From the NCBI RefSeq assembly GCF_014196745.1, contig NZ_JACIEH010000003.1, positions 434,001 to 498,000 on the forward strand: a stretch of DNA of 64,000 nucleotides, written 5' to 3'. The notes under the pieces are model-generated. The model was not told where the DNA came from and made no database searches. It saw nothing but the letters and a program-made list of their open reading frames with translations. Positions 35,333 through 43,691 of this stretch are shown here, piece after piece (position 1 is the first letter of the stretch; every line of letters starts with the position of its first letter). Position numbers and translations under genes: made by a program. Source of the stretch: Sphingomonas kyeonggiensis (GTDB lineage: Bacteria; Pseudomonadota; Alphaproteobacteria; Sphingomonadales; Sphingomonadaceae).

Positions 35333-35995
35333 ATGATCAAGCGTCTGTTTGATATCGTGGCAGCGGGTAGCGCGCTCCTGTTGCTTTCGCCGGTGCTCGT
35401 CCCGGTCGTCATCGTGTTGCTGCTCACTGGCGAGCACGAGGTATTCTATCGCCAGGAACGTATCGGGCGCGGAGGGAAGCTGTTCGGCATCCTGAAGTTC
35501 GCGACCATGCTGAAGAACAGCGCGACGCTCCCCGGTGGAGACATCACCGTGCGCGGAGACCCGCGGGTGCTGCCCGTCGGTCAATTCCTTCGCAAAACCA
35601 AGATCAACGAGTTGCCCCAGCTGATCAACGTGCTGTTCGGCGACATGAGCCTGATCGGCTATCGCCCCTTGACCCCGCGCGTGGCGGCGATGTTTCCCGA
35701 CGAGCACTGGAAGGCGATCGCGCATCTGCGCCCCGGGCTTTCGGGGATCGGTTCGATCGTCTTCCGGGACGAAGAGCGCATCCTGGATCAGGCGGTCGAC
35801 CGCGAGGCGGTGTATCGCGAAGTGATCGCGCCGTACAAGGCGGCGCTCGAGCGCTGGTATGCCGTGCATGCGGGCCTGTGGACGGACGTGAAGCTGATTT
35901 CGCTGACACTCGCCGCGATCGTGAAACCCGATCTCGACATCGGCAGCATGCTGCCGGACCTGCCTCCGCCGCCCGAAGCGCTGAGAGCGAAATGA
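35333..35995 (+). CDS. Small initiating sugar-1-phosphate transferase (PglC/WbpL-position type)
   Basis: This 220-aa monotopic phosphoglycosyltransferase starts with one membrane-dipping hydrophobic segment (FDIVAAGSALLLLSPVLVPVVIVLL). EVFYRQERIGRGGKLFGILK follows, then the catalytic-domain motifs RKTKINELPQLINVLFGDMS and GYRPLTP. It is the minimal catalytic unit without the N-terminal helices of WbaP. Next to the HexNAc dehydratase it probably attaches a diNAc- or deoxy-HexNAc-phosphate to the lipid carrier. It is the second initiating transferase of this locus. It is coupled (ATGA) to the next glycosyltransferase. Confidence 0.9.
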   Translation: MIKRLFDIVAAGSALLLLSPVLVPVVIVLLLTGEHEVFYRQERIGRGGKLFGILKFATMLKNSATLPGGDITVRGDPRVLPVGQFLRKTKINELPQLINVLFGDMSLIGYRPLTPRVAAMFPDEHWKAIAHLRPGLSGIGSIVFRDEERILDQAVDREAVYREVIAPYKAALERWYAVHAGLWTDVKLISLTLAAIVKPDLDIGSMLPDLPPPPEALRAK

Positions 35996-37233
35996 GTCGT
36001 CCGCGCCTGTGGGTCATTTCCGAGCTCTATTACCCCGAAGAGACGTCGACCGGCTACTTCATCACCAAGATCGCCGAAGGCCTTGCCAAGGATTTCGACG
36101 TCCAGGCGGTTTGCGGTCAGCCGAGCTATTCCGAGCGGGGTATCCGCGCGCCGCGCCATGAGCGCCACGCCGACGTGGAAATCCACCGGCTCCGGTCCAC
36201 GCATTTCGACAAGGACCGGCTCCTCCTGCGGGCGGTGAACCTCGTCAGCTTCACCATCGCGGTCGCTTTCTTCCTCGCATTCCGGCTCCGTCGGTCGGAC
36301 CAGCTGCTGGTCGTCACGAACCCGCCCACGGTGCCCTTCATCTGCGGATGGCTTGCCCGCCTTCGCGGTTGCCGATCCACCCTGCTGGTCCACGATATCT
36401 ATCCCGAAGTGCTCGCCGCCACGAACGTGATGCGGGGAGGGGCTCCCTATCGCGTGCTCCAGGTCGCGTTCGATCATTCCTTTCGCCTGTTCGACCAGGT
36501 CGTCGTGCTCGGTCGGGACATGCTGGACGTGGTGGGTAAGAAGCTCGGCAAGCATGCGGATCGCATGGTGCTGATCCCGAACTGGGGCGACGTCGAGGAA
36601 GTGCGGCCGATTCCCGCCGAGCAGAACCGGTTTCTCGGCGAGCATCAGCTCGCCGGCATGGCCGTCATCCAGTTTTCCGGCAATCTCGGCCGGACGCACG
36701 ACGTCGAGCTTTTCGTCGAAACGGCACAGGCGCTCGCGGGCGTGCCCGACCTGAAGTTTCTGGCGGTCGGCTATGGCGGGAAATCCTCCGTGGTCTCGGA
36801 GGCTTCGAACGACGATGCGGGCAACTTGCTGAAGCTGCCGCGGCAGCCGCGCGATCGTCTGGCCGAAATGTTGAACGCGAGCACGGCGACGATGATCTCG
36901 TTCGTCGACGGGATGTACGGCATTTCGGTGCCGAGCCGCATGTACAATGTCATGGCGGCCGGCCGCCCGATCATCGCAGTCGCGCATCCGAGATCTGAAC
37001 TGGCGCTGGTCGTCGCCGAAGAAAATGCGGGATGGGTGATCGATCGATCGCAGGCGCGGACGGATTTGCCCGCGCTGGTCCGTCATCTCGCAACGGCCGA
37101 AGGCAAGGCGGAGGCGGATGTTCGCGGTGCGGCGGCGCGTCGTGCGGCCGAAACGAAGTATACGCTCGGCGCGGTAATCGAGCGGTTCCGTTGCATTTTG
37201 CAGCGAAACGATGCACCGCGCCGCACAAATTGA
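35992..37233 (+). CDS. Glycosyltransferase family 4 (WbuB-like)
   Basis: This 413-aa GT-B enzyme has the N-terminal sequence WVISELYYPEETSTGYFITKIAEGLA, as in WbuB/FnlB-context amino-deoxysugar transferases. HDIYPEVLAATNVM lies in the middle, VIQFSGNLGRTHDVELFVE opens the C-terminal domain, and the donor-binding Glu region is replaced by SVPSRMYNVMAAGRP (S-x-P-S-K/R-x-x), as is usual for this subgroup. It probably adds the second sugar after the small initiating transferase. Confidence 0.87.
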   Translation: MSRPRLWVISELYYPEETSTGYFITKIAEGLAKDFDVQAVCGQPSYSERGIRAPRHERHADVEIHRLRSTHFDKDRLLLRAVNLVSFTIAVAFFLAFRLRRSDQLLVVTNPPTVPFICGWLARLRGCRSTLLVHDIYPEVLAATNVMRGGAPYRVLQVAFDHSFRLFDQVVVLGRDMLDVVGKKLGKHADRMVLIPNWGDVEEVRPIPAEQNRFLGEHQLAGMAVIQFSGNLGRTHDVELFVETAQALAGVPDLKFLAVGYGGKSSVVSEASNDDAGNLLKLPRQPRDRLAEMLNASTATMISFVDGMYGISVPSRMYNVMAAGRPIIAVAHPRSELALVVAEENAGWVIDRSQARTDLPALVRHLATAEGKAEADVRGAAARRAAETKYTLGAVIERFRCILQRNDAPRRTN

Positions 37234-37252
37234 AGTCACTGGGAGCAATCCG

Positions 37253-38587
37253 TTGAAGGATATCGAAAGGGTTGCCGTGGTCGGGCTCGGCTATGTCGGG
37301 CTGACTCTGGCCGTGGCCATGGCCCAGCGCGGGATCGAAGTGGTGGGCGTCGAGCGCCGTCCCGAAGTCGTGGACCTCACCAATGCCGGCAAGCCGCATT
37401 TTTCCGAGCAGGGCCTGGATGAGATCCTGGACCAGGTGGTCAAGCGTGGCAGCCTCAAGGCCTTTACCAGCTTCAGCGATGTCGCGCCGTGTGACGCCTA
37501 TGTGATCACCGTCGGAACGCCGCTTGGTGCCGATGGCAATCCGCGTCTCGACATGGTCGAGTCCGCCACGCGCGAGGTCGTTTCGCACATGGCGGATGGC
37601 GCTCTGATCGTCCTGCGTTCGACGGTGAAGCTGGGGACGACGCGCGAGGTGGTCGCGCGGGTGCTCGAGGAATCGGGCCGTTCCGGCTTCGTCGCAATGT
37701 GTCCGGAGCGGACGCTGGAAGGCGACGCGCTTCGCGAGATCGCGAACCTGCCGCAGATCGTCGGCGGTTTGACGGACGCGGCGACGGATCGTGCGGCGTC
37801 GCTGTTCGGCAAGCTGACGAATAGCGTCGTCCGGGTTGCCTCGCCCGAAACGGCCGAGATGATCAAGCTGATCGACAACACCTATCGGGACGTACGTTTC
37901 GCGTTCGCCAACGAAGTGGCGCGCGCCTGCGACGCCGTTGGCGTCAATGCCAATGACGTGATCGGGTTCGGCAAGCTTGGCTATCCCAGGACCAATGTCG
38001 CGCTCCCGGGGCTGGTGGGCGGGCCTTGCCTGGAGAAGGATCCGCACATCCTGCGTCACTCGCTGGCACAGCATGGCGTCGATATGGAAGTCACCGGCGC
38101 TGCCCGGAAGGTGAACGAACGCCAGCCGCATGAAACGGTGGCGCAGGCGTTCGCCATCGCCCGCGCTCGCAACGCGAATGCACCGCTCACGATCGCGCTG
38201 GCAGGCCTGGCCTTCAAGGGCGTGCCCGAGACCGACGATCTGCGAGGCTCCATGGCGCTGCACGTGATCGATGCGATTCGTGCGCAGGGCCATGAAGGGG
38301 CGATCCGCGTGTACGATCCGGTCGTGCAGGAACAGCAGATCGGCGAGTTGGGCCTGGGCCTTGAAGTGCACGGAGACCTGGAAGGCGCAGCCGAAGGCGC
38401 GCACATCCTCTTCATCGCCAACAATCATCCCAGCTATCGCAAGGTGACGCTCGACCGGCTCGCCGGCAAGCTCGGCACCAATGGTTTCATCTACGATTAT
38501 TGGAATCACTTCGGTCACGAAATGGGCGTGCAGCCCGGACGCTACGTCACCGTCGGGAATCTCGTTGCAGGGGAGAAGGCGGCATGA
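37253..38587 (+). CDS. Nucleotide-sugar 6-dehydrogenase (UDP-Glc/UDP-HexNAc type)
   Basis: This enzyme of about 444 aa oxidises C6 of a nucleotide sugar to the uronic acid with NAD. The cofactor loop is AVVGLGYVGLTLAV. YVITVGTPLGADGNPRLDMV and the hinge KLIDNTYRDVRFAFANEVAR follow, and the catalytic Cys is in VGGPCLEKDPHIL. The pattern is closer to the WecC/HexNAc dehydrogenase branch than to UDP-glucose dehydrogenase, but the substrate is not fixed. I favour TTG 37253 (GGGAG seven bases upstream); ATG 37211 is also in frame and would overlap the previous gene. Confidence 0.88.
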   Translation: MKDIERVAVVGLGYVGLTLAVAMAQRGIEVVGVERRPEVVDLTNAGKPHFSEQGLDEILDQVVKRGSLKAFTSFSDVAPCDAYVITVGTPLGADGNPRLDMVESATREVVSHMADGALIVLRSTVKLGTTREVVARVLEESGRSGFVAMCPERTLEGDALREIANLPQIVGGLTDAATDRAASLFGKLTNSVVRVASPETAEMIKLIDNTYRDVRFAFANEVARACDAVGVNANDVIGFGKLGYPRTNVALPGLVGGPCLEKDPHILRHSLAQHGVDMEVTGAARKVNERQPHETVAQAFAIARARNANAPLTIALAGLAFKGVPETDDLRGSMALHVIDAIRAQGHEGAIRVYDPVVQEQQIGELGLGLEVHGDLEGAAEGAHILFIANNHPSYRKVTLDRLAGKLGTNGFIYDYWNHFGHEMGVQPGRYVTVGNLVAGEKAA

Positions 38588-39555
38588 AGGCTGTAGTGAC
38601 GGGCGCGGCCGGGTTCATCGGCGCGTATCTTGCCCGCCGTCTGGCCGATGAGGGCCATGAGGTCGTCGCGGTGGACAATTATCTCCGCGGGCAGCCTGCA
38701 CGGATCGCGGGCCATCCCGGCATCACGGCCGCGACCTGCGACGTCCGTGACACGGAGGCGCTGACCGCCGCGATCGCCGGCGCGCAGGTGGTGTTCCACC
38801 TCGCGGCGATCAACGGCACCGAGAATTTCTATCAGCGCCCCGAGCTCGTGCTCGACGTCGGCGTGCGCGGCGCATTGGCGGTCGTCGATGCGTGCCGTGC
38901 GGCGGGGGTGTACGACCTGGTCGTCGCTTCGTCGGCCGAGGTCTATCAGACGCCTGCGATCGTCCCGACCGACGAGTCGATCGCGATGGTGATCCCGGAT
39001 CCCCTGAATCCGCGCTATTCCTATGGCGGGTCGAAGCTGGTCTCCGAGCTCATCGCCTTCAACTATGGCCAGGATCATTTCCGCAAGGTGCAGGTGTTCC
39101 GCCCGCACAATGTGTACGGTCCGGACATGGGCTGGAAGCACGTGATCCCCCAGCTGATCGCCAAGAGCATTGCGGCCGCCGAGAACGGTACCGGCACTCT
39201 CGAGATCCAGGGCGACGGCAGTGAAACACGGGCGTTCTGCTATGTCGAGGACGTCGTCGACGGCATCCTCAAGATGTACGCGCACGGCGCGCACCGCAAC
39301 GTGTACCACATCGGATCGATGGAAGAGGTCGCGATCCTGACGCTGGCGCAGGAAGTCATTGCGGCGCTCGGGCTCGATCTCGAGATCGTACCCGGGCCGG
39401 GGATGGAAGGCGCGACGCCGCGCCGTTGCCCCGATATCGCCAAGATGCGTGCCCTGGGATATGATCCCCGGGTCGACCTGAAGGCTGGCCTTCAGCGGAC
39501 CGCGAGCTGGTATCGTGAGCATCAGCTCGCTCCCGAGGATAACAAGCTGCTATGA
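38584..39555 (+). CDS. NAD-dependent sugar-nucleotide epimerase/dehydratase (extended SDR)
   Basis: This 323-aa extended SDR has AVVTGAAGFIGAYLARRLAD, HLAAINGTENFYQRPE, a catalytic Ser in VASSAEVYQTP, YxxxK in YSYGGSKLVSE and RPHNVYGPDMGWKHVIPQ. Lying directly after the dehydrogenase and coupled to it, it probably epimerises or decarboxylates the uronic-acid product. The sequence resembles UDP-glucuronate/UDP-HexNAc 4-epimerases and decarboxylases, but cannot be assigned to one reaction. It is coupled to the next gene (ATGA). Confidence 0.82.
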   Translation: MKAVVTGAAGFIGAYLARRLADEGHEVVAVDNYLRGQPARIAGHPGITAATCDVRDTEALTAAIAGAQVVFHLAAINGTENFYQRPELVLDVGVRGALAVVDACRAAGVYDLVVASSAEVYQTPAIVPTDESIAMVIPDPLNPRYSYGGSKLVSELIAFNYGQDHFRKVQVFRPHNVYGPDMGWKHVIPQLIAKSIAAAENGTGTLEIQGDGSETRAFCYVEDVVDGILKMYAHGAHRNVYHIGSMEEVAILTLAQEVIAALGLDLEIVPGPGMEGATPRRCPDIAKMRALGYDPRVDLKAGLQRTASWYREHQLAPEDNKLL

Positions 39556-40499
39556 CCGACATGCCTTCCCGCATCTTCGTGGCCGGGCACCGGGGCATGG
39601 TCGGCGCCGCGATCGTCCGTGCGCTGGAACGCGCCGGGCTGCCGCAGCCGATGGTGCGCACCCATGCGGAACTGCCGCTCGATGATCGCTCGGCGACCCG
39701 GGCCTTCTTTCAGGCCGAGCGCCCGGAATGGGTGTTCCTGGCTGCCGCGAAGGTGGGAGGCATCCTCGCCAATCAGGAGTTCGGTGGCGATTTCATCCGG
39801 ATGAACCTGGAGATCCAGACCAACGTCATCCACGAGGCCTATGCGGCCGGCGCGACCAAGCTGCTGTTCCTCGGTTCCAGCTGCATCTATCCGCGCGAAG
39901 CGGAGCAGCCGATGCGGGAGGACAGCTTGCTGACCGGGCCGCTCGAGCCGACCAATCTCCCCTATGCGGTCGCCAAGATCGCGGGCGTGGCGATGTGCGA
40001 TGCCTATCGCAAGCAGTTCGGTTTCGACGCGTTCACCGTGATGCCGTCGAACGTCTACGGCATCGGGGACAATTTCGATCCGACCAGCAGCCACCTGGTG
40101 GCCGGCATGATGCGCCGCATGCACGAGGCGCGGCTGGCGGATGCTCCTTCGGTCACCGTATGGGGAACGGGGAAGCCGCAGCGCGAGCTGGTCTTCGCCG
40201 ATGATCTGGGTGATGCATGCGTGCATCTCATGCGGCATTGGGAGCGCGGTGGTCTCGTCAACGCCGGGTCGAGCGAGGAAGTCAGCGTGCTGGAGCTGGC
40301 AGGCCTGATCGCTGACGTGGTCGGGTACCGCGGCGCCATCGAATTCGACCGTTCCAAGCCGGACGGTACGCCGCGCAAGATCATGGACAATCGTCTGCTG
40401 GGTGAGTCCGGGTTCAAGACCTCGACCGCACTGCGCTCGGGCCTGGAGCAGATGTACGCTTGGTGGCAGGAAGGACAATCTTCGGCCGAACGTTCGTGA
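39552..40499 (+). CDS. fcl: GDP-L-fucose synthase family protein
   Basis: This 315-aa SDR resembles GDP-4-keto-6-deoxy-mannose 3,5-epimerase/4-reductase. It has FVAGHRGMVGAAIVRAL, FLAAAKVGGILANQ, FLGSSCIYPREAEQP (catalytic Ser and Cys), YAVAKIAG (catalytic Tyr and Lys) and MPSNVYGIGDNFDP. All residues expected for the dual activity are present. The preceding enzyme, GDP-mannose 4,6-dehydratase (gmd), is not in the window, so the precursor must be made elsewhere or the substrate differs. Confidence 0.9.
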   Translation: MTDMPSRIFVAGHRGMVGAAIVRALERAGLPQPMVRTHAELPLDDRSATRAFFQAERPEWVFLAAAKVGGILANQEFGGDFIRMNLEIQTNVIHEAYAAGATKLLFLGSSCIYPREAEQPMREDSLLTGPLEPTNLPYAVAKIAGVAMCDAYRKQFGFDAFTVMPSNVYGIGDNFDPTSSHLVAGMMRRMHEARLADAPSVTVWGTGKPQRELVFADDLGDACVHLMRHWERGGLVNAGSSEEVSVLELAGLIADVVGYRGAIEFDRSKPDGTPRKIMDNRLLGESGFKTSTALRSGLEQMYAWWQEGQSSAERS

Positions 40500-40555
40500 A
40501 TCGCAGGTCGCGGCCAAGGGTGCGGCCGTCCTCACAACCACGTGGATAGCTAACG

Positions 40556-41860
40556 GTGGAATTTTTCCTCCTTCTCGCGATTTCTCTCGCCTTTGCCGCG
40601 CGGAGCGGCGTGCGGCTGATCGTGCGGCGATTCCCGCATCCGGCAGATCTCGCGAGCCTGTCCACCTTCTATTATGGCGTTCCGCTCGCCGCCGCCGCCT
40701 ATGCGTCGTACAATTATCACGGGCTGGTTTTCCTGAGCCCCGAGGCCGCGGACCCGGGGCTGGCCCTGACATCGATGCGGTACGTGGTCATAGCGATGAT
40801 CTGCCTCGAGCTTGGCTGCTATCTCGGGCGGCTGCTCGGCGAACCGCGCCTGCTCTTCTACGCCAATATCACCAGTGCCACGCAGTTCCGCACCGCGATC
40901 TGGTACCCGGCGCTCTTCGCCATGCTCGGCATTGGTATCTTCCTGTTCGGCTGGAACGAGTTTCGATCCGGCTATGCGAGCGAGGTGAGCGGGTTGCTGC
41001 CCACGATCGGCAATGGCCTCATCTTCTCAGCCACCGAATTGTTGGGTCTGGTGATCATGGTGACGCTGATCCTGGGCCAGCGTTTCGGGCGTGTCCCGTT
41101 GAAGGTCCTGATCATCGCCGCGCTAGGCGTGCTGATCTTCGTGCTCGCATTCCGCGCCAAGCGACTTGAAGTCGTGACCGCGCTGATGCCGGCGGCTCTG
41201 GTACTCTTTTCCTCGCGGTCCTGGATTTCCACGCCTTGGGCCCGCATGACGCTGGGCGGTTGCGCGCTGCTGGGTCTGGTCCTCGTGTCGACCTTCCGCG
41301 TTTCGGATCAGGTCAGCCTCGAGAACCTCGGCTTCTACACCATGACCGAAGGTGTCTATGCCGGGCACTCGCTGCCGGGGATCGAGAACCGCCTGGAGGC
41401 CGGCTATATCGGCTATGAATATGGCACCCGCTTCCTGTTCTCGGTGGTGAGCTTCGTTCCGCGCATATTCTGGGAAAGCAAGGACGAGCTCCTGAAGGCG
41501 GGCAATGATGCGCTCGACGGCGTGTCTCCGCTGGGTGCGACCAACTTCCTCGCCGAGACTGTCCTGCAAGGCGGGGTGATCGCCGTCGCGTTGGTATTCA
41601 CGGCACTCGGCCTGCTTTGCCAGCGTTCGACCAACTTCGAGCGGATCTGGGACAAGGCGATCGCCAACGGGTTTCTCCCGCTCCGCTTCGGGCTGTATGT
41701 CGTGGTGACCGCCATTCTCATCCCCCATTTCCGGGATGGCATTGTTCCTTCGATCAAACTGGCGCTCCAGGCGCTTCTTTTCCTGATCCTGATCGTGGGC
41801 ATCCATTTCGTCGGTCGCATCAAGTCGCGCCAGCGGCCCAAGGTCGCGCCCGCGCTGTGA
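40556..41860 (+). CDS. Polytopic membrane protein, likely O-antigen/capsule polymerase (Wzy-like)
   Basis: This 434-aa protein has ten or more hydrophobic helices and a large extracytoplasmic loop (about residues 255-335, FYTMTEGVYAGHSLPGIENR and on). These are the usual features of Wzy polymerases, whose primary sequences are poorly conserved. Within a locus containing a flippase and glycosyltransferases this is the most likely role. The start is GTG at 40556. The first gene of the locus (16690) is a second candidate, so one of the two may be a ligase or serve another polymer. Confidence 0.72.
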   Translation: MEFFLLLAISLAFAARSGVRLIVRRFPHPADLASLSTFYYGVPLAAAAYASYNYHGLVFLSPEAADPGLALTSMRYVVIAMICLELGCYLGRLLGEPRLLFYANITSATQFRTAIWYPALFAMLGIGIFLFGWNEFRSGYASEVSGLLPTIGNGLIFSATELLGLVIMVTLILGQRFGRVPLKVLIIAALGVLIFVLAFRAKRLEVVTALMPAALVLFSSRSWISTPWARMTLGGCALLGLVLVSTFRVSDQVSLENLGFYTMTEGVYAGHSLPGIENRLEAGYIGYEYGTRFLFSVVSFVPRIFWESKDELLKAGNDALDGVSPLGATNFLAETVLQGGVIAVALVFTALGLLCQRSTNFERIWDKAIANGFLPLRFGLYVVVTAILIPHFRDGIVPSIKLALQALLFLILIVGIHFVGRIKSRQRPKVAPAL

Positions 41861-41868
41861 GATCGCCC

Positions 41869-42696
41869 ATGATGGTCGTCCTGAAGGCGTTTGGCGATCT
41901 TACCATCGCCGCCACGGCACTGGAACGCATGCGGGGCGATGCCGCACCCGAACTGCTGATCGGGTCGCACCTGTTGCCGCTCGCCAGGGCGCTCGACATC
42001 CAGCTGCCCTGGGCCACGCTGCAAATTCCCGAATCCGGTGTGCCTGCGATGTACGATGTGCGCCGGTGCGGTGCGTTCGCCGCCGCGCGCAGCTTCCTGC
42101 AGGTGCGGCGTGCGCTGCGCGGGAACCTGTCGAGCCAGGCCCCGGTCTTCGACAAGTCGGGTCTGCGCGAACGGGCATTGGCATTCCCAGGACGCGTGTC
42201 CGGCTTGCCGGCCGCATCGAACATCTATCTGTCCTATCGGCTATTCTCGGGGGAAGAGGGTGCCGCACCGCCGTCCCCGATCCCGGCATCGGGCAGAATT
42301 GGCATCTTCCCCGGCAGCCGCGTCGCTGCGAAGAATCTCCCGGTATCGCTCGTCGATGACGTGGTCTCCGCATGCTCGGCCGCGGGGTGGAAGCCGATCC
42401 TGTATCTGCTCGACGGAGAACGCCCCGATCTGCAGACGCCGGATCGCGATCATGTCGTCGTGCCGCGCCGGTTCGAAGCCATGATCGCGGCAGTGGCTGG
42501 TTGTGACGCGGTCATCGCCGCCGACAGCCTTCCGGCGCATCTCGCCGAGCGTGCCGCTCGACCGGTTTTCGTACTGTCTCCGGTCGAGAATCGCTTCTGG
42601 CTGCCGTTTTCGGCGTATTCAGCGAATCGCTGGAGCCTTTTCCAAGAGGGTGTTGCCGCGAAGGCATTCATCCGTTTCATCGAACCGAACGAGTGA
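41869..42696 (+). CDS. Glycosyltransferase family 9-like (heptosyltransferase-type)
   Basis: This GT-B protein of about 275 aa has the N-terminal VLKAFGDLTIAATALERM. The C-terminal part has RIGIFPGSRVAAKNLPV and AAVAGCDAVIAADSLPAHLA, similar to the nucleotide-binding face of ADP-heptose:LPS heptosyltransferases (GSxxxxKxxP and the D-x-x-x-x-H acidic/His pair). It stands directly before the ADP-heptose genes, which supports heptose transfer. ATG 41869 is used; GTG 41857, overlapping the previous stop, is equally possible. It is shorter than WaaC/WaaF (about 320-350 aa). Confidence 0.75.
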   Translation: MMVVLKAFGDLTIAATALERMRGDAAPELLIGSHLLPLARALDIQLPWATLQIPESGVPAMYDVRRCGAFAAARSFLQVRRALRGNLSSQAPVFDKSGLRERALAFPGRVSGLPAASNIYLSYRLFSGEEGAAPPSPIPASGRIGIFPGSRVAAKNLPVSLVDDVVSACSAAGWKPILYLLDGERPDLQTPDRDHVVVPRRFEAMIAAVAGCDAVIAADSLPAHLAERAARPVFVLSPVENRFWLPFSAYSANRWSLFQEGVAAKAFIRFIEPNE

Positions 42697-42761
42697 CAAT
42701 CCGGCGGATCTCTGGCGTTTGACCGCCTGGTTTGCACTCCACATTTGAGGGACCTACCGCG

Positions 42762-43691
42762 ATGGCATCGCGTGCTTTGAATACCGAAGATAGCCGCGTG
42801 CTGGTGGTCGGCGACGTAATGCTCGACCGATATTGGTTCGGCGAAGTGGAGAGGATTTCTCCAGAAGCACCCGTGCCGATCGTACGCGTCACGGGAGAGG
42901 AGTTCAGGCTCGGCGGCGCGGCCAATGTGGCTGCCAATATCTGCTCGATTGGCGCCAAGGCTGCCCTGATCAGCGCCGTGGGCAGGGACGAGGCATCGGT
43001 CCGTTTGGCCGGGTTGCTGGAAGAGCATGGCATCAAGCCCCTGCTTTCGTCGCACGATGCGCTCAAGACCATCGTCAAGCTGCGGGTCAGCGGTCGGTCT
43101 CAGCAGCTGCTGCGGATCGATTTCGACGATCGTCCGGCCTCGCATATGCTCACGGAACTCTCGGATAATTTCGAGCGGCAGATAGGCGATTACGACGTCG
43201 TTATCTTCTCGGACTACGGGAAGGGAGGGCTCGCCCAGATCGCGCGCAAGATCGCATATGCCCGCCAGATCGGTAAGCCGGTGCTGGTGGATCCGAAGGG
43301 AGACGACTATTCCGCTTACCGCGGCGCGACCGTGGTCACTCCCAATCGGGCGGAGCTCGCTCGTGTCATCGGCGCCTGGGACAGCGAGGAGCAGATGGTC
43401 GAACGTGCGCAGAATCTGCGAACGGAACTGAAGCTCGATGCGTTGCTCGTCACGCGCTCGGAAGAAGGCATGTCGCTGTTCGACAGTGAGGGGCATCTGC
43501 GGGTCCCGGCGGAGGCGCGGGAAGTTTTCGACGTCACGGGTGCGGGAGATACCGTGATCGCCATCCTGGGCGTGATGATCGGCCTGGGAATGCCGATCCG
43601 GGAGGCAATCGGTTATGCCAATCGCGCGGCCGGTATCGTTGTCGGCAAATTCGGCACCGCGGTGCCTACCAGAGAGGAGTTGTTCGCGTGA
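42762..43691 (+). CDS. hldA: D-glycero-beta-D-manno-heptose-7-phosphate kinase (HldE kinase domain as a separate protein)
   Basis: This 309-aa PfkB-family kinase phosphorylates C1 of heptose-7-phosphate. It has VVGDVMLDRYWFGEVERISP and APVPIV, diagnostic for the RfaE kinase domain. FRLGGAANVAANI, VLVDPKGDDYSAYRG and the catalytic DVTGAGDTVI follow. The adenylyltransferase half is missing here and is encoded separately at 45349. The ATG at 42762 has GAGGG upstream. It is coupled to hldD. Confidence 0.94.
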   Translation: MASRALNTEDSRVLVVGDVMLDRYWFGEVERISPEAPVPIVRVTGEEFRLGGAANVAANICSIGAKAALISAVGRDEASVRLAGLLEEHGIKPLLSSHDALKTIVKLRVSGRSQQLLRIDFDDRPASHMLTELSDNFERQIGDYDVVIFSDYGKGGLAQIARKIAYARQIGKPVLVDPKGDDYSAYRGATVVTPNRAELARVIGAWDSEEQMVERAQNLRTELKLDALLVTRSEEGMSLFDSEGHLRVPAEAREVFDVTGAGDTVIAILGVMIGLGMPIREAIGYANRAAGIVVGKFGTAVPTREELFA

